Below are positions 1-7,254 of a DNA stretch of 51,805 bases, in pieces. The notes under the pieces were generated by a model. It had not been told where the DNA came from, did not search any database, and saw nothing but the letters and a program-made list of their open reading frames with translations. This DNA comes from Dehalococcoidia bacterium (GTDB taxonomy: Bacteria > Chloroflexota > Dehalococcoidia > UBA2979): contig JAIBBD010000009.1 in the NCBI GenBank assembly GCA_019694855.1, forward strand, positions 1 through 51,805. Reading direction: 5' to 3'. Position 1 is the first letter of the stretch, and each line of letters begins with the position of its first letter. The position numbers and the translations under genes are program-made.

Positions 1-695
1 GGGCCGACGGCGTCGCGAGGTTCCGCCGAGGGCAGGTATTCCTCGGCGAGGAATCGCCCCATCTCGGCGTAGGCGTCCGCCGCGCGCCTCGCGCCGTCCT
101 CCAACTCGCGCCGCAGCGCTTCGTTACCGACCGCCGAGGCCTCGTATCCCTCGACCAGTGAGTCGAAGAAGGGCGGCGTGCCCTCGTGGCGTCCGCCCCA
201 GACCGCCGACTGCTCCGCGCAACCCTCCGTCTGGCGGCGTGTCGAGCGTAGGCCGAGGCGGACGCCTTCCTCGAGCGTGCGCCGGTAGCTCTGCAGCCCG
301 AAGGGGACCAGGCGGAGGCGAGAGGCGATGTTGCGCCACTGCTCCTCGGTGTCCCGGGGCATGAGGTCGAAGCACTGTCGCACGTCCTGCAGCGGGCTGA
401 AGAGGATGTTCAGCGACTGGTACTGTTCGCCGGCCTCGTGCATCTCGGTGTGCAGACGCAGCCGCTCGGACATCGCTTCCCGAGCGACGCGGTCCCGTTC
501 GTCCTCGACGGGCGCGGCCTCGAGGGCGGCGAGCATCTCGCGTTCGAAGGCAGCGCGCTCGTCCTCGCCCTGTGGCGAGTAGTCGGTCATCTCGTGGTCG
601 TGGCCGGGCACGCCCATGTGCGTGGCGCCAAGCGGATGCAGCGCCGCGGCGCGGTCGACGTACTCGCTGGCGATCTCATAGACGCGTGACGGCAT
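1..695 (-). CDS. DUF885 family protein, 3' part cut off
   Basis: An open frame runs from an ATG (complement of 693-695) leftward to the window edge, giving 231 codons with no stop. The N-terminus has the layout of the DUF885 family, distant relatives of M32-type metallopeptidases: a short helix, then HPLGAT, then a spaced D-x4-DYSP segment, followed by a long helical region rich in Glu and Arg. The zinc-binding HExxH region of that family would lie in the missing part, so activity cannot be judged. A GGAAGG ribosome site lies about 7 nt before the ATG. The gene is divergent from the flavin reductase at 797. The family call is by sequence feel, not by a database match. Confidence 0.72.
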   Translation of the reverse strand, partial: MPSRVYEIASEYVDRAAALHPLGATHMGVPGHDHEMTDYSPQGEDERAAFEREMLAALEAAPVEDERDRVAREAMSERLRLHTEMHEAGEQYQSLNILFSPLQDVRQCFDLMPRDTEEQWRNIASRLRLVPFGLQSYRRTLEEGVRLGLRSTRRQTEGCAEQSAVWGGRHEGTPPFFDSLVEGYEASAVGNEALRRELEDGARRAADAYAEMGRFLAEEYLPSAEPRDAVG

Positions 696-796
696 CAGAG
701 CGCCTTCCGTGGTGCGCTGGCAGGACTCGACATCCTCGATGGTACAGGCGCCATCGGGGCCGCCGTATACTGCGCTCCCGACGAGAGGGGGACGCG

Positions 797-1288
797 ATGG
801 ACGCGGACGTACGCAAGACGGTGCTTCGGATGATCCCGTACGGCCTCTACGTGCTGACGGCCGACAGCGGATCGGACGTGGGCGCGGGGACGATCAACTG
901 GGTGTCGCAGATGTCGTTCGAGCCGCCGCTGCTCGCGCTCGGCGTGAAGAAGGACAGCAAGACGTTCGCGCAGATCAAGGCGGGCGGGAAGCTGGGGCTG
1001 TCATTCCTCGGCAGCGGGCAGGGCGGGCTTGCGTTCGCGTTCTTCGGCGACACGCCGATCGAGGACGGGCAGTTCGTGGCGAAGGAGACCCGTATCCCGT
1101 TCTCGCGGACACCGGGCGGCGCGATCGTCCTCGATGACGCGCACGGCTGGGCGGAGCTGCGGCTGGTGGACACGGTGGAGACCGGCGACCACGCCGTGGT
1201 CGTTGCCGAGGTGACCGACGTGGGACAGCAAGTGGCGGAGCCGCAGGTCCTTACCCTGAAGGAGCTGAACCTCAACTACGGCGGCTAG
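797..1288 (+). CDS. Flavin reductase-like, FMN-binding split-barrel protein
   Basis: A 163-residue protein of the flavin reductase-like FMN-binding family, which reduces FMN or FAD with NAD(P)H for a partner monooxygenase or acts alone. The core motif is visible: GLYVLTA near residue 16, then GTINWVSQ with the hydrophobic strand SFEPPLLALGV, and a helix with TFAQIKAGGKLG. The ATG at 797 was chosen because it follows GAGAGGGGG at a good distance; an upstream in-frame extension to 572 lacks family similarity. A TATACT -10 box lies at 766-771. The stop overlaps the stop of the convergent gene (shared CTAG). The partner oxygenase is not in the window. Confidence 0.85.
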   Translation: MDADVRKTVLRMIPYGLYVLTADSGSDVGAGTINWVSQMSFEPPLLALGVKKDSKTFAQIKAGGKLGLSFLGSGQGGLAFAFFGDTPIEDGQFVAKETRIPFSRTPGGAIVLDDAHGWAELRLVDTVETGDHAVVVAEVTDVGQQVAEPQVLTLKELNLNYGG

Positions 1289-1662
1289 CCGCCGCCGACG
1301 GAGGCCTCGGTCTCATCGAGACTCACCGCCACGGGCAATCCGTTGCGTTCCCAGTCCGAGAGGTCCCCCGCGTAGCCCGGCCGGTACTTCGCGACAAGCA
1401 GCCGACGCGCGAGCGCGTCCTCCGGCGAGGCGCCCTCGACGACGCGGGCCTGGCCGCGGAAGTGACGATCCTCGATGCGCACGCTCACCTCGGGCGTCCG
1501 CACGAGATTGCGCACCCAGTCAGCGCGGGCGCCGTCGCCGGCCATCATGTACAGCGTGTCGCCCTGGAGGGCGAACCAGATCTCGATGGTGTGCGGATTC
1601 CCGCTGACGCGGCCGCGCGTGGTGAGGTAGCAGTACTGCGCGTCGACCAGTGCCCGACCCAT
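1285..1662 (-). CDS. Deazaflavin (F420)-dependent nitroreductase-like protein
   Basis: A 125-residue protein of the Ddn/DUF385 type: split-barrel proteins that use reduced F420 to reduce quinones or nitro compounds. Visible marks are TTRGRVSGNPHTIEIWF near residues 14-30 (the family's T-x-G-R-x-S-G-x-P-H turn) and WVRNLVRTPEVSVRI near 49-63. The start at 1662 is preceded by GGAGA at 7 nt; a longer frame to 1779 has no family similarity. F420 use fits cofE and npdG at 47-49 kb in the same window. It could instead bind FMN, as some split-barrel relatives do. Confidence 0.78.
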   Translation of the reverse strand: MGRALVDAQYCYLTTRGRVSGNPHTIEIWFALQGDTLYMMAGDGARADWVRNLVRTPEVSVRIEDRHFRGQARVVEGASPEDALARRLLVAKYRPGYAGDLSDWERNGLPVAVSLDETEASVGGG

Positions 1663-1840
1663 ATGCGTTCTCCGTTCGGCGGTGATAGCGAGCAGGCTAC
1701 CGCGATCGTTCTCCGTCCGTCGTTTCGTTAGCTCTGGCCCCATTTCGTTACGCAATTGATCCTCGGGCTCGCCCAGCATGGTCGCTCGGCCCGCGGCAGC
1801 TCGCTGCCGGGTGATTCAGCGCGATCAGGAGGATTCGATC

Positions 1841-2323
1841 ATGAGGATGCGACGAGCAGTGAGATTGCGAGTGGCCGTCATGGCCGGTGCGTTCGTAGCG
1901 GCGCTGCTGCCGGCGGCCCTGCTGGCGCAGACGCCGACACAGACCTCGACGGCGACCGCCACCGCGACAGCCACGCAGACGGCGACCGCAACAGCGACGC
2001 AGACCGCGACGATGACCGCCACCGCAACGCAGACGGCAACGGCGACCGCCACCGCGACCCGTACCGCGACCGCGACCGCGACGACCACCGCCACCTCGAC
2101 GGCGACTGCCACGGCGACCGCCACGCGGACGGCCACGCCGACCACGACGGCGACCTCGATCCCAACGTCGACGAGCACGCTCACGCCGGCGCCGCCCCGG
2201 ACTGGTAGCGCGGGCACGGCGAACTCGGACGCGAGCCTGCCCGGGATCCTGGCGTTCGTGGCGCTGACCGGCGGCATGGCCTTCGGGGCGCGGGCGTTGA
2301 GCGGCGCGCGGACGCGCCCCTAG
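1841..2323 (+). CDS. Exported Thr/Ala-repeat protein with PRTG sorting-like C-terminus (1 of 3)
   Basis: A 160-residue protein with a basic N-terminus and signal peptide (residues 1-30, ending ALLAQ), then about 85 residues of almost pure Thr-Ala repeat, a Pro/Ser/Thr stretch, the motif PPRTGSAG near residue 125, a hydrophobic segment and a short Arg tail (ARTRP). This C-terminus has the order of a sortase signal (motif, membrane span, basic tail), with P instead of L at the first position. The genes at 2488 and 2973 share it. AGGAGG lies 8 nt before the ATG. The Thr-rich stretch is probably an extended, possibly glycosylated, stalk. Function unknown. Confidence 0.8.
   Translation: MRMRRAVRLRVAVMAGAFVAALLPAALLAQTPTQTSTATATATATQTATATATQTATMTATATQTATATATATRTATATATTTATSTATATATATRTATPTTTATSIPTSTSTLTPAPPRTGSAGTANSDASLPGILAFVALTGGMAFGARALSGARTRP
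1931..2181 (+). repeat. Degenerate ACN-GCN tandem coding repeat
   Basis: About 250 bases of hexameric ACN-GCN units encode the Thr-Ala stalk of the gene at 1841. The period keeps several other frames open on both strands (for example an Asp/Arg/His-rich frame and an Ala/Val-rich antisense frame). These are shadows of the repeat. Arg and Gln codons interrupt the array at intervals. Confidence 0.85.
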
Positions 2324-2391
2324 CCGAGGCGGCAGGCGGGGGAGCAGCGCGCGCCTTCACGTGCGTGTGTGAAAAACTTCGCGTGTCGGAC

Positions 2392-2420
2392 TGTCGGTAA
2401 CCGGAGCGAGGCTGTAATAT
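2392..2420 (+). promoter_or_regulatory. Probable promoter of the 2488 gene
   Basis: TGTCGG at 2392-2397 and TAATAT at 2415-2420 are separated by 17 bases. The start codon lies about 60 nt downstream of the expected transcription start. The -10 is the AT-richest hexamer in this gap; the -35 is weak. Confidence 0.5.
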
Positions 2421-2487
2421 CGGGCGTGCTCCGGGAGATGCTCTGGAGCGTCATTGAGTCGAATGTTCAGGAGGAGGAATCGTTTTG

Positions 2488-2793
2488 ATGAAGAGGACGC
2501 CCATGCGGCTGCGTGTCGCCGCCGTGATCGTGGGCCTCGTTGCGGCGCTCGCGCCGGCCGCGCTGCTCGCGTACGACGCCAGCACCGCTGGCCCGTCGAC
2601 GGGTGTGGTCGCCCAGGCGACCGCCACCGCGACGAAGACCGCTACGGCTGCTGCCAGCCCGAGCGCTCCGAAGACCGGTAGCGCTGGTCTGATCGACCAG
2701 TCCGGCAGCCTGGCTGTGGCCGCCGTGCTCGTCGTGCTCGCCGTCGGCGTGGTCGCCGGTGGCCGCGTGCTCAGCACCCGCCGCAACATCTAA
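2488..2793 (+). CDS. Small exported protein with PKTG sorting-like C-terminus (2 of 3)
   Basis: A 101-residue protein: signal peptide (about residues 1-29), short linker, a brief Thr/Ala-rich stretch, the motif APKTGSAGL near residues 61-69, one membrane span and the tail STRRNI. It is the minimal version of the three-protein family in this cluster, mostly signal peptide plus anchor, leaving only about 30 exposed residues. The ATG at 2488 is preferred over the in-frame TTG just before it; GGAGG lies 10 nt upstream. It has its own promoter and a strong terminator at 2819. The role is unknown; it may be a spacer or decoy substrate for the anchoring enzyme. Confidence 0.78.
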   Translation: MKRTPMRLRVAAVIVGLVAALAPAALLAYDASTAGPSTGVVAQATATATKTATAAASPSAPKTGSAGLIDQSGSLAVAAVLVVLAVGVVAGGRVLSTRRNI

Positions 2794-2818
2794 GCATCAC
2801 CGCACTTCGTGCAGCAGG

Positions 2819-2847
2819 GGGCCCGCTTCGGCGGGCCCTTTGCTTTG
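2819..2847 (+). terminator. Rho-independent terminator
   Basis: A perfect 8-bp GC stem (2819-2826 with 2831-2838) is closed by a TTCG tetraloop and followed by a T-rich run. It ends the transcript of the 2488 gene. Confidence 0.9.
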
Positions 2848-2972
2848 CCCCGCGTCCCTCTCGTCGAGGCGACCTACGCCGATCCGCAGGGCTCCGAGGG
2901 CCGGTTTGTACGGCTGTTATCATCCAAATTGCGGCGGGGGACATCCGCCGCGCGTGGATGTCGGAGGGCAAC

Positions 2973-3674
2973 ATGCTTGGACGAAATCGCCGCAACGCGC
3001 TGGGCGCGGCGGCCGCGCTCACCCTGGCGCTCGCGGCGCTCGCGGCGCTCGCGCCTGCCATCGTCAGCGGACAGTCGGCGCAGTACTCAGCGCAGCTGAC
3101 CGGCGCCAGCGAGGTCCCGGCCACCACCAGCACCGCGACGGGCACCTTCTCGGCAACGCTGAACGAGGCCGCCAAGACGCTTCAGTGGACGCTGAACGTG
3201 CCGACGATCACGAACGCAACAATGGCGCACATCCACGCCGGCGCCGCGGGCACAAACGGCGGCGTCGTGGTCACGCTGTTCTCACCGCAAAGTCCGGCCG
3301 GATCGGTCTCGGCTTCCGGCACCGCGGGACCGAATGACCTCGCGGGGCCGTTCGCGGGGAACTGGGACGGATTCGTCGCGGCGCTGAAGTCGGGCGGGCT
3401 GTACGTCAACGTGCACACGAGCGCCAACCCGGGCGGCGAGATCCGCGGACAGGTGCAGGCGCCAGGCCAGGGGACGCCGACCGCTACAGCCTCGGCGAGC
3501 GCCACGGCGACCTCGACTGCGTCGAGCACCGCGACCGCGTCGCCGGTGGCCCCGAAGACGGGGCAGGCGGGCCTGGTGCAAGAGTCCTCGAACTCCGGGG
3601 CCGCGATCATCTTCGTCGCGGTGGCGGTGGCACTGGTGGCGGGCAGCCGGCTGCTGACGAGCCGCGACCGCTAG
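2973..3674 (+). CDS. CHRD-domain exported protein with PKTG sorting-like C-terminus (3 of 3)
   Basis: A 233-residue protein: signal peptide (1-34), CHRD domain (about 38-161), Thr/Ala/Ser linker (168-190), APKTGQAGL (193-201), membrane span and Arg-rich tail SRDR. The CHRD fold, also found in chordin, is recognised by LTGASEVP near 42-49, AHIHAG near 85-90 and VNVHTSANPGGEIRGQ near 145-160. CHRD proteins are extracellular; their ligand in bacteria is unclear. GGAGG lies 6 nt before the ATG. A TATCAT -10 box lies at 2918-2923. It shares its C-terminal signal with the two upstream proteins, so the three are likely anchored by the same machinery. Confidence 0.9.
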   Translation: MLGRNRRNALGAAAALTLALAALAALAPAIVSGQSAQYSAQLTGASEVPATTSTATGTFSATLNEAAKTLQWTLNVPTITNATMAHIHAGAAGTNGGVVVTLFSPQSPAGSVSASGTAGPNDLAGPFAGNWDGFVAALKSGGLYVNVHTSANPGGEIRGQVQAPGQGTPTATASASATATSTASSTATASPVAPKTGQAGLVQESSNSGAAIIFVAVAVALVAGSRLLTSRDR

Positions 3675-3682
3675 CGGCATCC

Positions 3683-3722
3683 GTGCGGGGCGACTGTCAG
3701 GCAGGTCGCCCCGCACTCATTT
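3683..3722 (+). terminator. Hairpin terminator after the CHRD gene
   Basis: A perfect 12-bp stem (3683-3694 with 3705-3716), a 10-base loop and a short T-containing tail. The T run is weak. Confidence 0.75.
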
Positions 3723-3763
3723 CCGCAGTAGACTGTTGGCGAATCGTCTTCGGGCGGTGTCTG

Positions 3764-3792
3764 TTGATGCCGATCTGGGGCGGTGCTAGAGT
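3764..3792 (+). promoter_or_regulatory. Promoter of the four-cluster ferredoxin
   Basis: TTGATG at 3764-3769 and TAGAGT at 3787-3792 have 17-base spacing. The expected transcription start near 3799 leaves a 35-nt leader before the TTG start at 3834. Confidence 0.65.
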
Positions 3793-3833
3793 CGAGCACG
3801 AATAGGCACCGATGCCTGACAGGGGTGAAACCG

Positions 3834-4352
3834 TTGTCGTATAAGATCATCGAGACGTGCATCGGCTGTACGGCGTGCGTGAAGCGGTGCCCGACGAGCG
3901 CGATCAGCGGCGTCCGCGACAACCTGCACATGATTGACCCGAGCCTCTGCATCGACTGCGGCGCGTGTGGCGTCGTCTGTCCGCCCGAGGCCATCCTCGA
4001 TGACATGGGCGACATCTGCCGCACGTTCCCGCGCGCGCAGGCGCCCGTGGCGAAGACGATCGAGGAGAACTGCATTGGCTCCGGATGTGAGCTGTGCATC
4101 AACATCTGCCCGTTCGACGCGCTGTCGCTACAGGATTCGCCGCACAACAAGGACTTCTACGGCATGGCCACGGTTGACCCGCGCAAGTGCACGGGCTGCC
4201 GGCTGTGCGAGAACTCGTGCGGCTGGTCCGCGATCTACATCGACCCGCCTCGCGAGATGCTGAAGCGGAAGATCTTCCCGGTCGAGATCCTGACGCCGAA
4301 GAAGGGCCGCGGACTCCAGCGTGCTCGCGAACGGCAGGCCGCCGAGGCGTAG
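3834..4352 (+). CDS. Ferredoxin-type protein with four [4Fe-4S] motifs
   Basis: A 172-residue soluble electron carrier with four cysteine motifs: C9/12/15/19, C39/42/45/49, C80/85/88/92 and C119/122/125/129. The first two form a normal 2[4Fe-4S] ferredoxin unit. The third has a stretched first gap (C-x4-C-x2-C-x3-CP), and the fourth ends in CGW instead of CP, which can change redox potential. A basic tail follows (KKGRG...RARERQ). The TTG start follows AGGGGTGA; an in-frame GTG at 3783 lies inside the promoter. It is monocistronic, flanked by a promoter and a terminator. Partners could be the NuoI/NuoG-like pair at 14-17 kb, but this is only inference. Confidence 0.88.
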   Translation: MSYKIIETCIGCTACVKRCPTSAISGVRDNLHMIDPSLCIDCGACGVVCPPEAILDDMGDICRTFPRAQAPVAKTIEENCIGSGCELCINICPFDALSLQDSPHNKDFYGMATVDPRKCTGCRLCENSCGWSAIYIDPPREMLKRKIFPVEILTPKKGRGLQRARERQAAEA

Positions 4353-4379
4353 CCTCGGTCATTCGTATCGAGCGCAGAG

Positions 4380-4405
4380 AGCCCGCCTCGGCGGGCTTTC
4401 TGCTT
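4380..4405 (+). terminator. Rho-independent terminator
   Basis: A 7-bp stem AGCCCGC/GCGGGCT (4380-4386, 4391-4397) with a CTCG loop, followed by TTTCTGCTT. It ends the ferredoxin transcript just before dut. Confidence 0.85.
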
Positions 4406-4422
4406 GTCACGAGGGCTGCCGC

Positions 4423-4866
4423 ATGGAAGGCCCCTTCGAGCTGCAGGTGAAGCTCCTCCGCCCCGGAGCCAGGCTCCCCGCGCGGCAGAGCGACCTCGCC
4501 AGCGGCTTCGACCTGCATGCCTGCCTCGACGGCGGGACGCTCGAGGTGGGCGGCATGCCGGTGCTCGTCCCGACCGGCGTCGCCATCGCCGCTCCGCCCG
4601 GCACGGACGTGCAGATCCGCCCTCGTTCCGGGCTTTCCTCGCGGGGCGTGATGAGCACCTTCGGCACGATCGACGCCGACTACCGCGGCGAGCTGTTCGT
4701 CACGATGTACTGCCTGCCCTCGGTCGGCAGTTATGTGATCGAGGATGGCGAGCGGATCGCCCAGCTCGTGGTCAGCCGGCTCGCGGAGGTGAGCTGGATC
4801 GTCGTCCAAGCGCTCGACGAGACCTCGCGGGGCGCGAGCGGACACGGTTCGACGGGGCGCGGCTGA
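4423..4866 (+). CDS. dut: dUTP diphosphatase (dUTPase)
   Basis: A 147-residue trimeric dUTPase that hydrolyses dUTP to dUMP and pyrophosphate, keeping uracil out of DNA and supplying dTMP synthesis. All five motifs are visible in order: SGFDLHA (27-33), PRSGLSSRG (67-75), GTIDADYRGEL (81-91), GERIAQLVV (109-117) and RGASGHGSTG (136-145). The last usually reads RGxxGFGSTG; His replaces the stacking Phe. GAGGG lies before the ATG. Length is normal. A strong hairpin follows. The gene is convergent with crcB. Confidence 0.95.
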   Translation: MEGPFELQVKLLRPGARLPARQSDLASGFDLHACLDGGTLEVGGMPVLVPTGVAIAAPPGTDVQIRPRSGLSSRGVMSTFGTIDADYRGELFVTMYCLPSVGSYVIEDGERIAQLVVSRLAEVSWIVVQALDETSRGASGHGSTGRG

Positions 4867-4905
4867 GGCCGCGTACCCGCTCCCACACCCGGCGGCGGAC
4901 AAAGC

Positions 4906-4932
4906 GAGAGCGGGCCACTGGGGCCCGCTCTC
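4906..4932. terminator. Hairpin between convergent dut and crcB
   Basis: An 11-bp perfect stem (4906-4916 with 4922-4932) and 5-base loop. The T run is weak on both sides, slightly better on the minus strand, so it may serve both converging transcripts. Confidence 0.65.
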
Positions 4933-5033
4933 TAGCCAACATCTGCCGTGCGGCGGGGGTAATCGGCAGATGCTGGCGTCTGTGGTCGACGCGCGCCTCG
5001 AGGCGCCGGCGTCGTACTACCTCGAATCCCCCT

Positions 5034-5408
5034 TCATGCCGCAGACCGTCCGGCGGCGAGGCCGAGGGCCACGGCCGCGAGACCGATCGCCACGCTGCCG
5101 CCGAGGTTGAGGCCCGACTGCCACAGCGCGCGACCCTCGATCTCACGCATCGACTCGTACATCAGCGTGGAGAAGGTCGTGTAGCCACCTAGCACGCCCA
5201 CGGCGATGCCCGTACGCAGGACCGGGTCGAGCGACACGCGCTCCTCGGTCAGCCCGACCAGGAGTCCAAGCGCGAAGGCGCCCGTGACGTTCACAAGGAA
5301 CGTGCCCCAGAGGTTCTGGCCGATCAGGCTGGCGAGCCAGCGCGTCACACCGTAGCGCGCGACCGAGCCCAAGGCCCCACCCGTGGCGACCGCAATGGTC
5401 GTGTACAT
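5034..5408 (-). CDS. crcB: Fluoride ion channel CrcB/Fluc
   Basis: A 124-residue, four-helix membrane protein that exports fluoride as a dual-topology dimer. Family marks: GGALGSVARY (10-19), GTFLVNVTGAF (35-45) with the pore Asn, and GVLGGYTTFST (71-81) with the Na+-binding turn and Phe. It is the second gene after the aquaporin (6-nt gap), so probably co-transcribed with it. I saw no fluoride riboswitch upstream. A single copy suggests a homodimer. Confidence 0.93.
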   Translation of the reverse strand: MYTTIAVATGGALGSVARYGVTRWLASLIGQNLWGTFLVNVTGAFALGLLVGLTEERVSLDPVLRTGIAVGVLGGYTTFSTLMYESMREIEGRALWQSGLNLGGSVAIGLAAVALGLAAGRSAA

Positions 5409-5414
5409 CGCCCG

Positions 5415-6113
5415 TCAGCTCGCCTTCGCCGCTGCCGCCTCGGCCTCGCGGTCGAGGAAGAGGTAGTGGTACAGGAGGGCGGCGACGACGGCGCCGATGA
5501 TCGGGCCGATCCAGTAGACCAGGTGGTCGTCCCAGATGCCGTTCGCGAGCGCAGGCCCGAAGGTACGCGCCGGGTTCATCGCGGCGCCCGTTAGCGGGCC
5601 GCCCGCGAGGATGTCCATGGTGATGATGAGGCCGATTCCGAAGCCACCGAGCTTCGGACCTCGAGCGTCCAGCGCGGTCCCGAAGATCGCGGTCATCAGG
5701 AAGAACGTCAGGATGGCCTCGATGAGGACGCCCTGGGTGAAGTCAGTCTCGCTGCTCAGGAGCGGCGTGCCCCAGTTGGCGGCTTCCCCGAGCGCGTCCG
5801 GGAAGAGGCTCTTGAGGGCGAAAGCGGCCGCCGCGGCCCCCACCAGTTGCGCCGCGATGTAAGCGATCGTCGTGACGGTGTCGAGCCGCCTCGTGGCCCA
5901 GAGGCCGATCGCGACGGCGGGGTTGAAGACGCCGCCGGAGACGTGGCCGAGGGCGGACACCATGAGCGCGATGGCCAAGCCGTGGGCGAGCGCGATGGCG
6001 ACGATGTCGGCCTGACCGCCACCGAAGACGATGATGGAGCCCGCGCCCATGAAGATCAGGGCGAAGGTGCCGACGAACTCCGCAACCAGCTTGCGCTCGA
6101 ACCCAGTACCCAT
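5415..6113 (-). CDS. Aquaporin (MIP family channel)
   Basis: A 232-residue, six-helix water or glycerol channel. The two half-helix signatures are intact: GGVFNPAVA with NPA at 64-66 and GAAMNPARTFGP with NPA at 180-182, followed by the selectivity-filter Arg. The start at 6113 follows GAGGAAG; an in-frame ATG at 6158 adds 15 residues with no family match. Small-residue layout around NPA2 looks more like orthodox aquaporins than GlpF. Operon with crcB downstream. Divergent from the 6277 gene. Confidence 0.92.
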   Translation of the reverse strand: MGTGFERKLVAEFVGTFALIFMGAGSIIVFGGGQADIVAIALAHGLAIALMVSALGHVSGGVFNPAVAIGLWATRRLDTVTTIAYIAAQLVGAAAAAFALKSLFPDALGEAANWGTPLLSSETDFTQGVLIEAILTFFLMTAIFGTALDARGPKLGGFGIGLIITMDILAGGPLTGAAMNPARTFGPALANGIWDDHLVYWIGPIIGAVVAALLYHYLFLDREAEAAAAKAS

Positions 6114-6226
6114 CGCCGCACTTCCTCGCTGCAGTAGCTGCTGCTCGGTAGGGAGCATTCAAGCAAAGATCGGCTGAAAAGTCAACGCGCCTGCTCATTT
6201 TTCTGCGGCGAATTCGGGAGGTTTCG

Positions 6227-6256
6227 TTGACCACCCGTTGACGAGACGGCTACGGT
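6227..6256 (+). promoter_or_regulatory. Promoter of the 6277 gene
   Basis: TTGACC at 6227-6232 and TACGGT at 6251-6256 with 18-base spacing, the same box pair and spacing as the lexA promoter at 41.9 kb. AAGGAG and an ATG follow 20 nt later. Confidence 0.7.
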
Positions 6257-6276
6257 GAAATCGAAGGAGCAGCGCG

Positions 6277-6681
6277 ATGGGCAGACGTCTGGTCGGGATC
6301 CTGCTGGCCCTCGGTGGCGCTGTCGGAGGCGCCTTCGCGGGGCGCTACGTCGCCCGCATGCGGCAGGGACACGCGGAGCCGGAGTACGTCGTCGAGGCGA
6401 AACCCGAGCCCTCGATGGGTGGGTTGCGACCCCGCGATGTCATTCCAGGCCTGATCGCCGCGCTGCGCGTGCACGACCGGCCGTGGTCCTACCTGCACAT
6501 CCCCGGTTGGCTGGCTGCCTTCGCAGTCAACTTCGGACTCGGGGCGATGGGGCGCGACTTCGGCCCGCTCGGAGGGTCGTTGCCGGGCGGTGGCTGGAAC
6601 TGGGGCCGTCCGCAGGCCCGCTGGACCGAAGCACGCGTCGTGTCGGAGCCCGCGGAGCCAACCGACAGCTTCACGCAGTAG
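6277..6681 (+). CDS. Small protein with one or two membrane segments, unknown
   Basis: A 134-residue protein I do not recognise. It starts with a glycine/alanine-rich hydrophobic segment (about 5-27), then a charged linker, an amphipathic middle (DVIPGLIAALRVHDRPW), a second weak hydrophobic segment (76-90) and a Gly/Trp-rich tail. AAGGAG lies 8 nt before the ATG, and a good promoter and terminator enclose it, so it is expressed alone. No catalytic motif is visible. Confidence 0.7.
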   Translation: MGRRLVGILLALGGAVGGAFAGRYVARMRQGHAEPEYVVEAKPEPSMGGLRPRDVIPGLIAALRVHDRPWSYLHIPGWLAAFAVNFGLGAMGRDFGPLGGSLPGGGWNWGRPQARWTEARVVSEPAEPTDSFTQ

Positions 6682-6703
6682 TCACTCCTGCACGCCTGGC
6701 GGA

Positions 6704-6729
6704 CGCCTCGCCCGAGGCGCATTTCGTTT
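6704..6729 (+). terminator. Probable terminator after the 6277 gene
   Basis: A 6-bp stem CGCCTC/GAGGCG (6704-6709, 6714-6719) with a GCCC loop, followed by a T-rich tail. Confidence 0.65.
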
Positions 6730-6818
6730 GTCCTCGGGAGGCGGGTAGGCGGGCCACGCTCTACGATCGAGGCGCAGCTCATTTCCCCGGTGCGGTGTTC
6801 CGAGGAGGCGTGGTTCCC

Positions 6819-7181
6819 ATGCGACTGGGACGGCTCTCGATGTTCCTCGCCTGCGTGGCGGTCGTCGCCGGGCTGGCGGCCTGCGGCGGTGGCGGCGATG
6901 ACGAGGCGGCGATCGCGGCGGCGACGGTGACGAGCGGCGCGCGCACCACCTCGATCCACAACAACAAGTTCGAGACGCCGATGCGCGTCGCGGTCGGCTC
7001 GACGGTGACCTGGGTGAACCACGACGGCGTCGGGCATAACGTGATCGCGGACGACAGTTCCTTCAAGTCGGGCAAGCTCGACGAGGGCGACAGCTTCAGC
7101 CATGAATTCGCCACGGCAGGACGCTTTTCGTACGTCTGCACGTTCCATCCCGGCATGAAGGGCGTCATCCAGGTCGAGTAA
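6819..7181 (+). CDS. Cupredoxin (plastocyanin-like) lipoprotein
   Basis: A 120-residue exported copper protein. A lipobox (LAAC, Cys22) anchors it to the membrane, followed by a Gly-rich linker and a single cupredoxin domain (about 45-120). Type 1 copper ligands are all present: His73 (GHNV), then Cys107, His110 and Met113 in the order C-x2-H-x2-M. It should shuttle single electrons outside the membrane. GAGGAGG precedes the ATG by 10 nt, and a TACGAT -10 box lies at 6762-6767. No copper oxidase lies near. Confidence 0.92.
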   Translation: MRLGRLSMFLACVAVVAGLAACGGGGDDEAAIAAATVTSGARTTSIHNNKFETPMRVAVGSTVTWVNHDGVGHNVIADDSSFKSGKLDEGDSFSHEFATAGRFSYVCTFHPGMKGVIQVE

Positions 7182-7201
7182 CGGCGCGGCTGCCAGCGCG
7201 C

Positions 7202-7231
7202 TTGTCGGCCTCTCGCGGGGAACCGTATGCT
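7202..7231 (+). promoter_or_regulatory. Promoter of plsY
   Basis: TTGTCG at 7202-7207 and TATGCT at 7226-7231, spacing 18. The GTG start of plsY lies 23 nt further on, after CCGGAGG. Confidence 0.6.
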
Positions 7232-7254
7232 CGACGCGAGGCCCGGAGGCTGGA

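Noticed and set aside
1285-1288. Regulatory meaning of the shared CTAG stop of convergent genes
   Set aside because: Short convergent overlaps are common in compact genomes and nothing else marks the site.
1825-2277. Antisense Ala/Val-rich ORF and plus-strand Asp/Arg/His-rich ORF over the Thr-Ala repeat
   Set aside because: Both are by-products of the hexamer repeat; only the frame at 1841 has a ribosome site, signal peptide and anchor.
5409-6276. Fluoride riboswitch near crcB
   Set aside because: crcB begins 6 nt after the aquaporin stop, and no pseudoknot-like motif was seen before the aquaporin gene.
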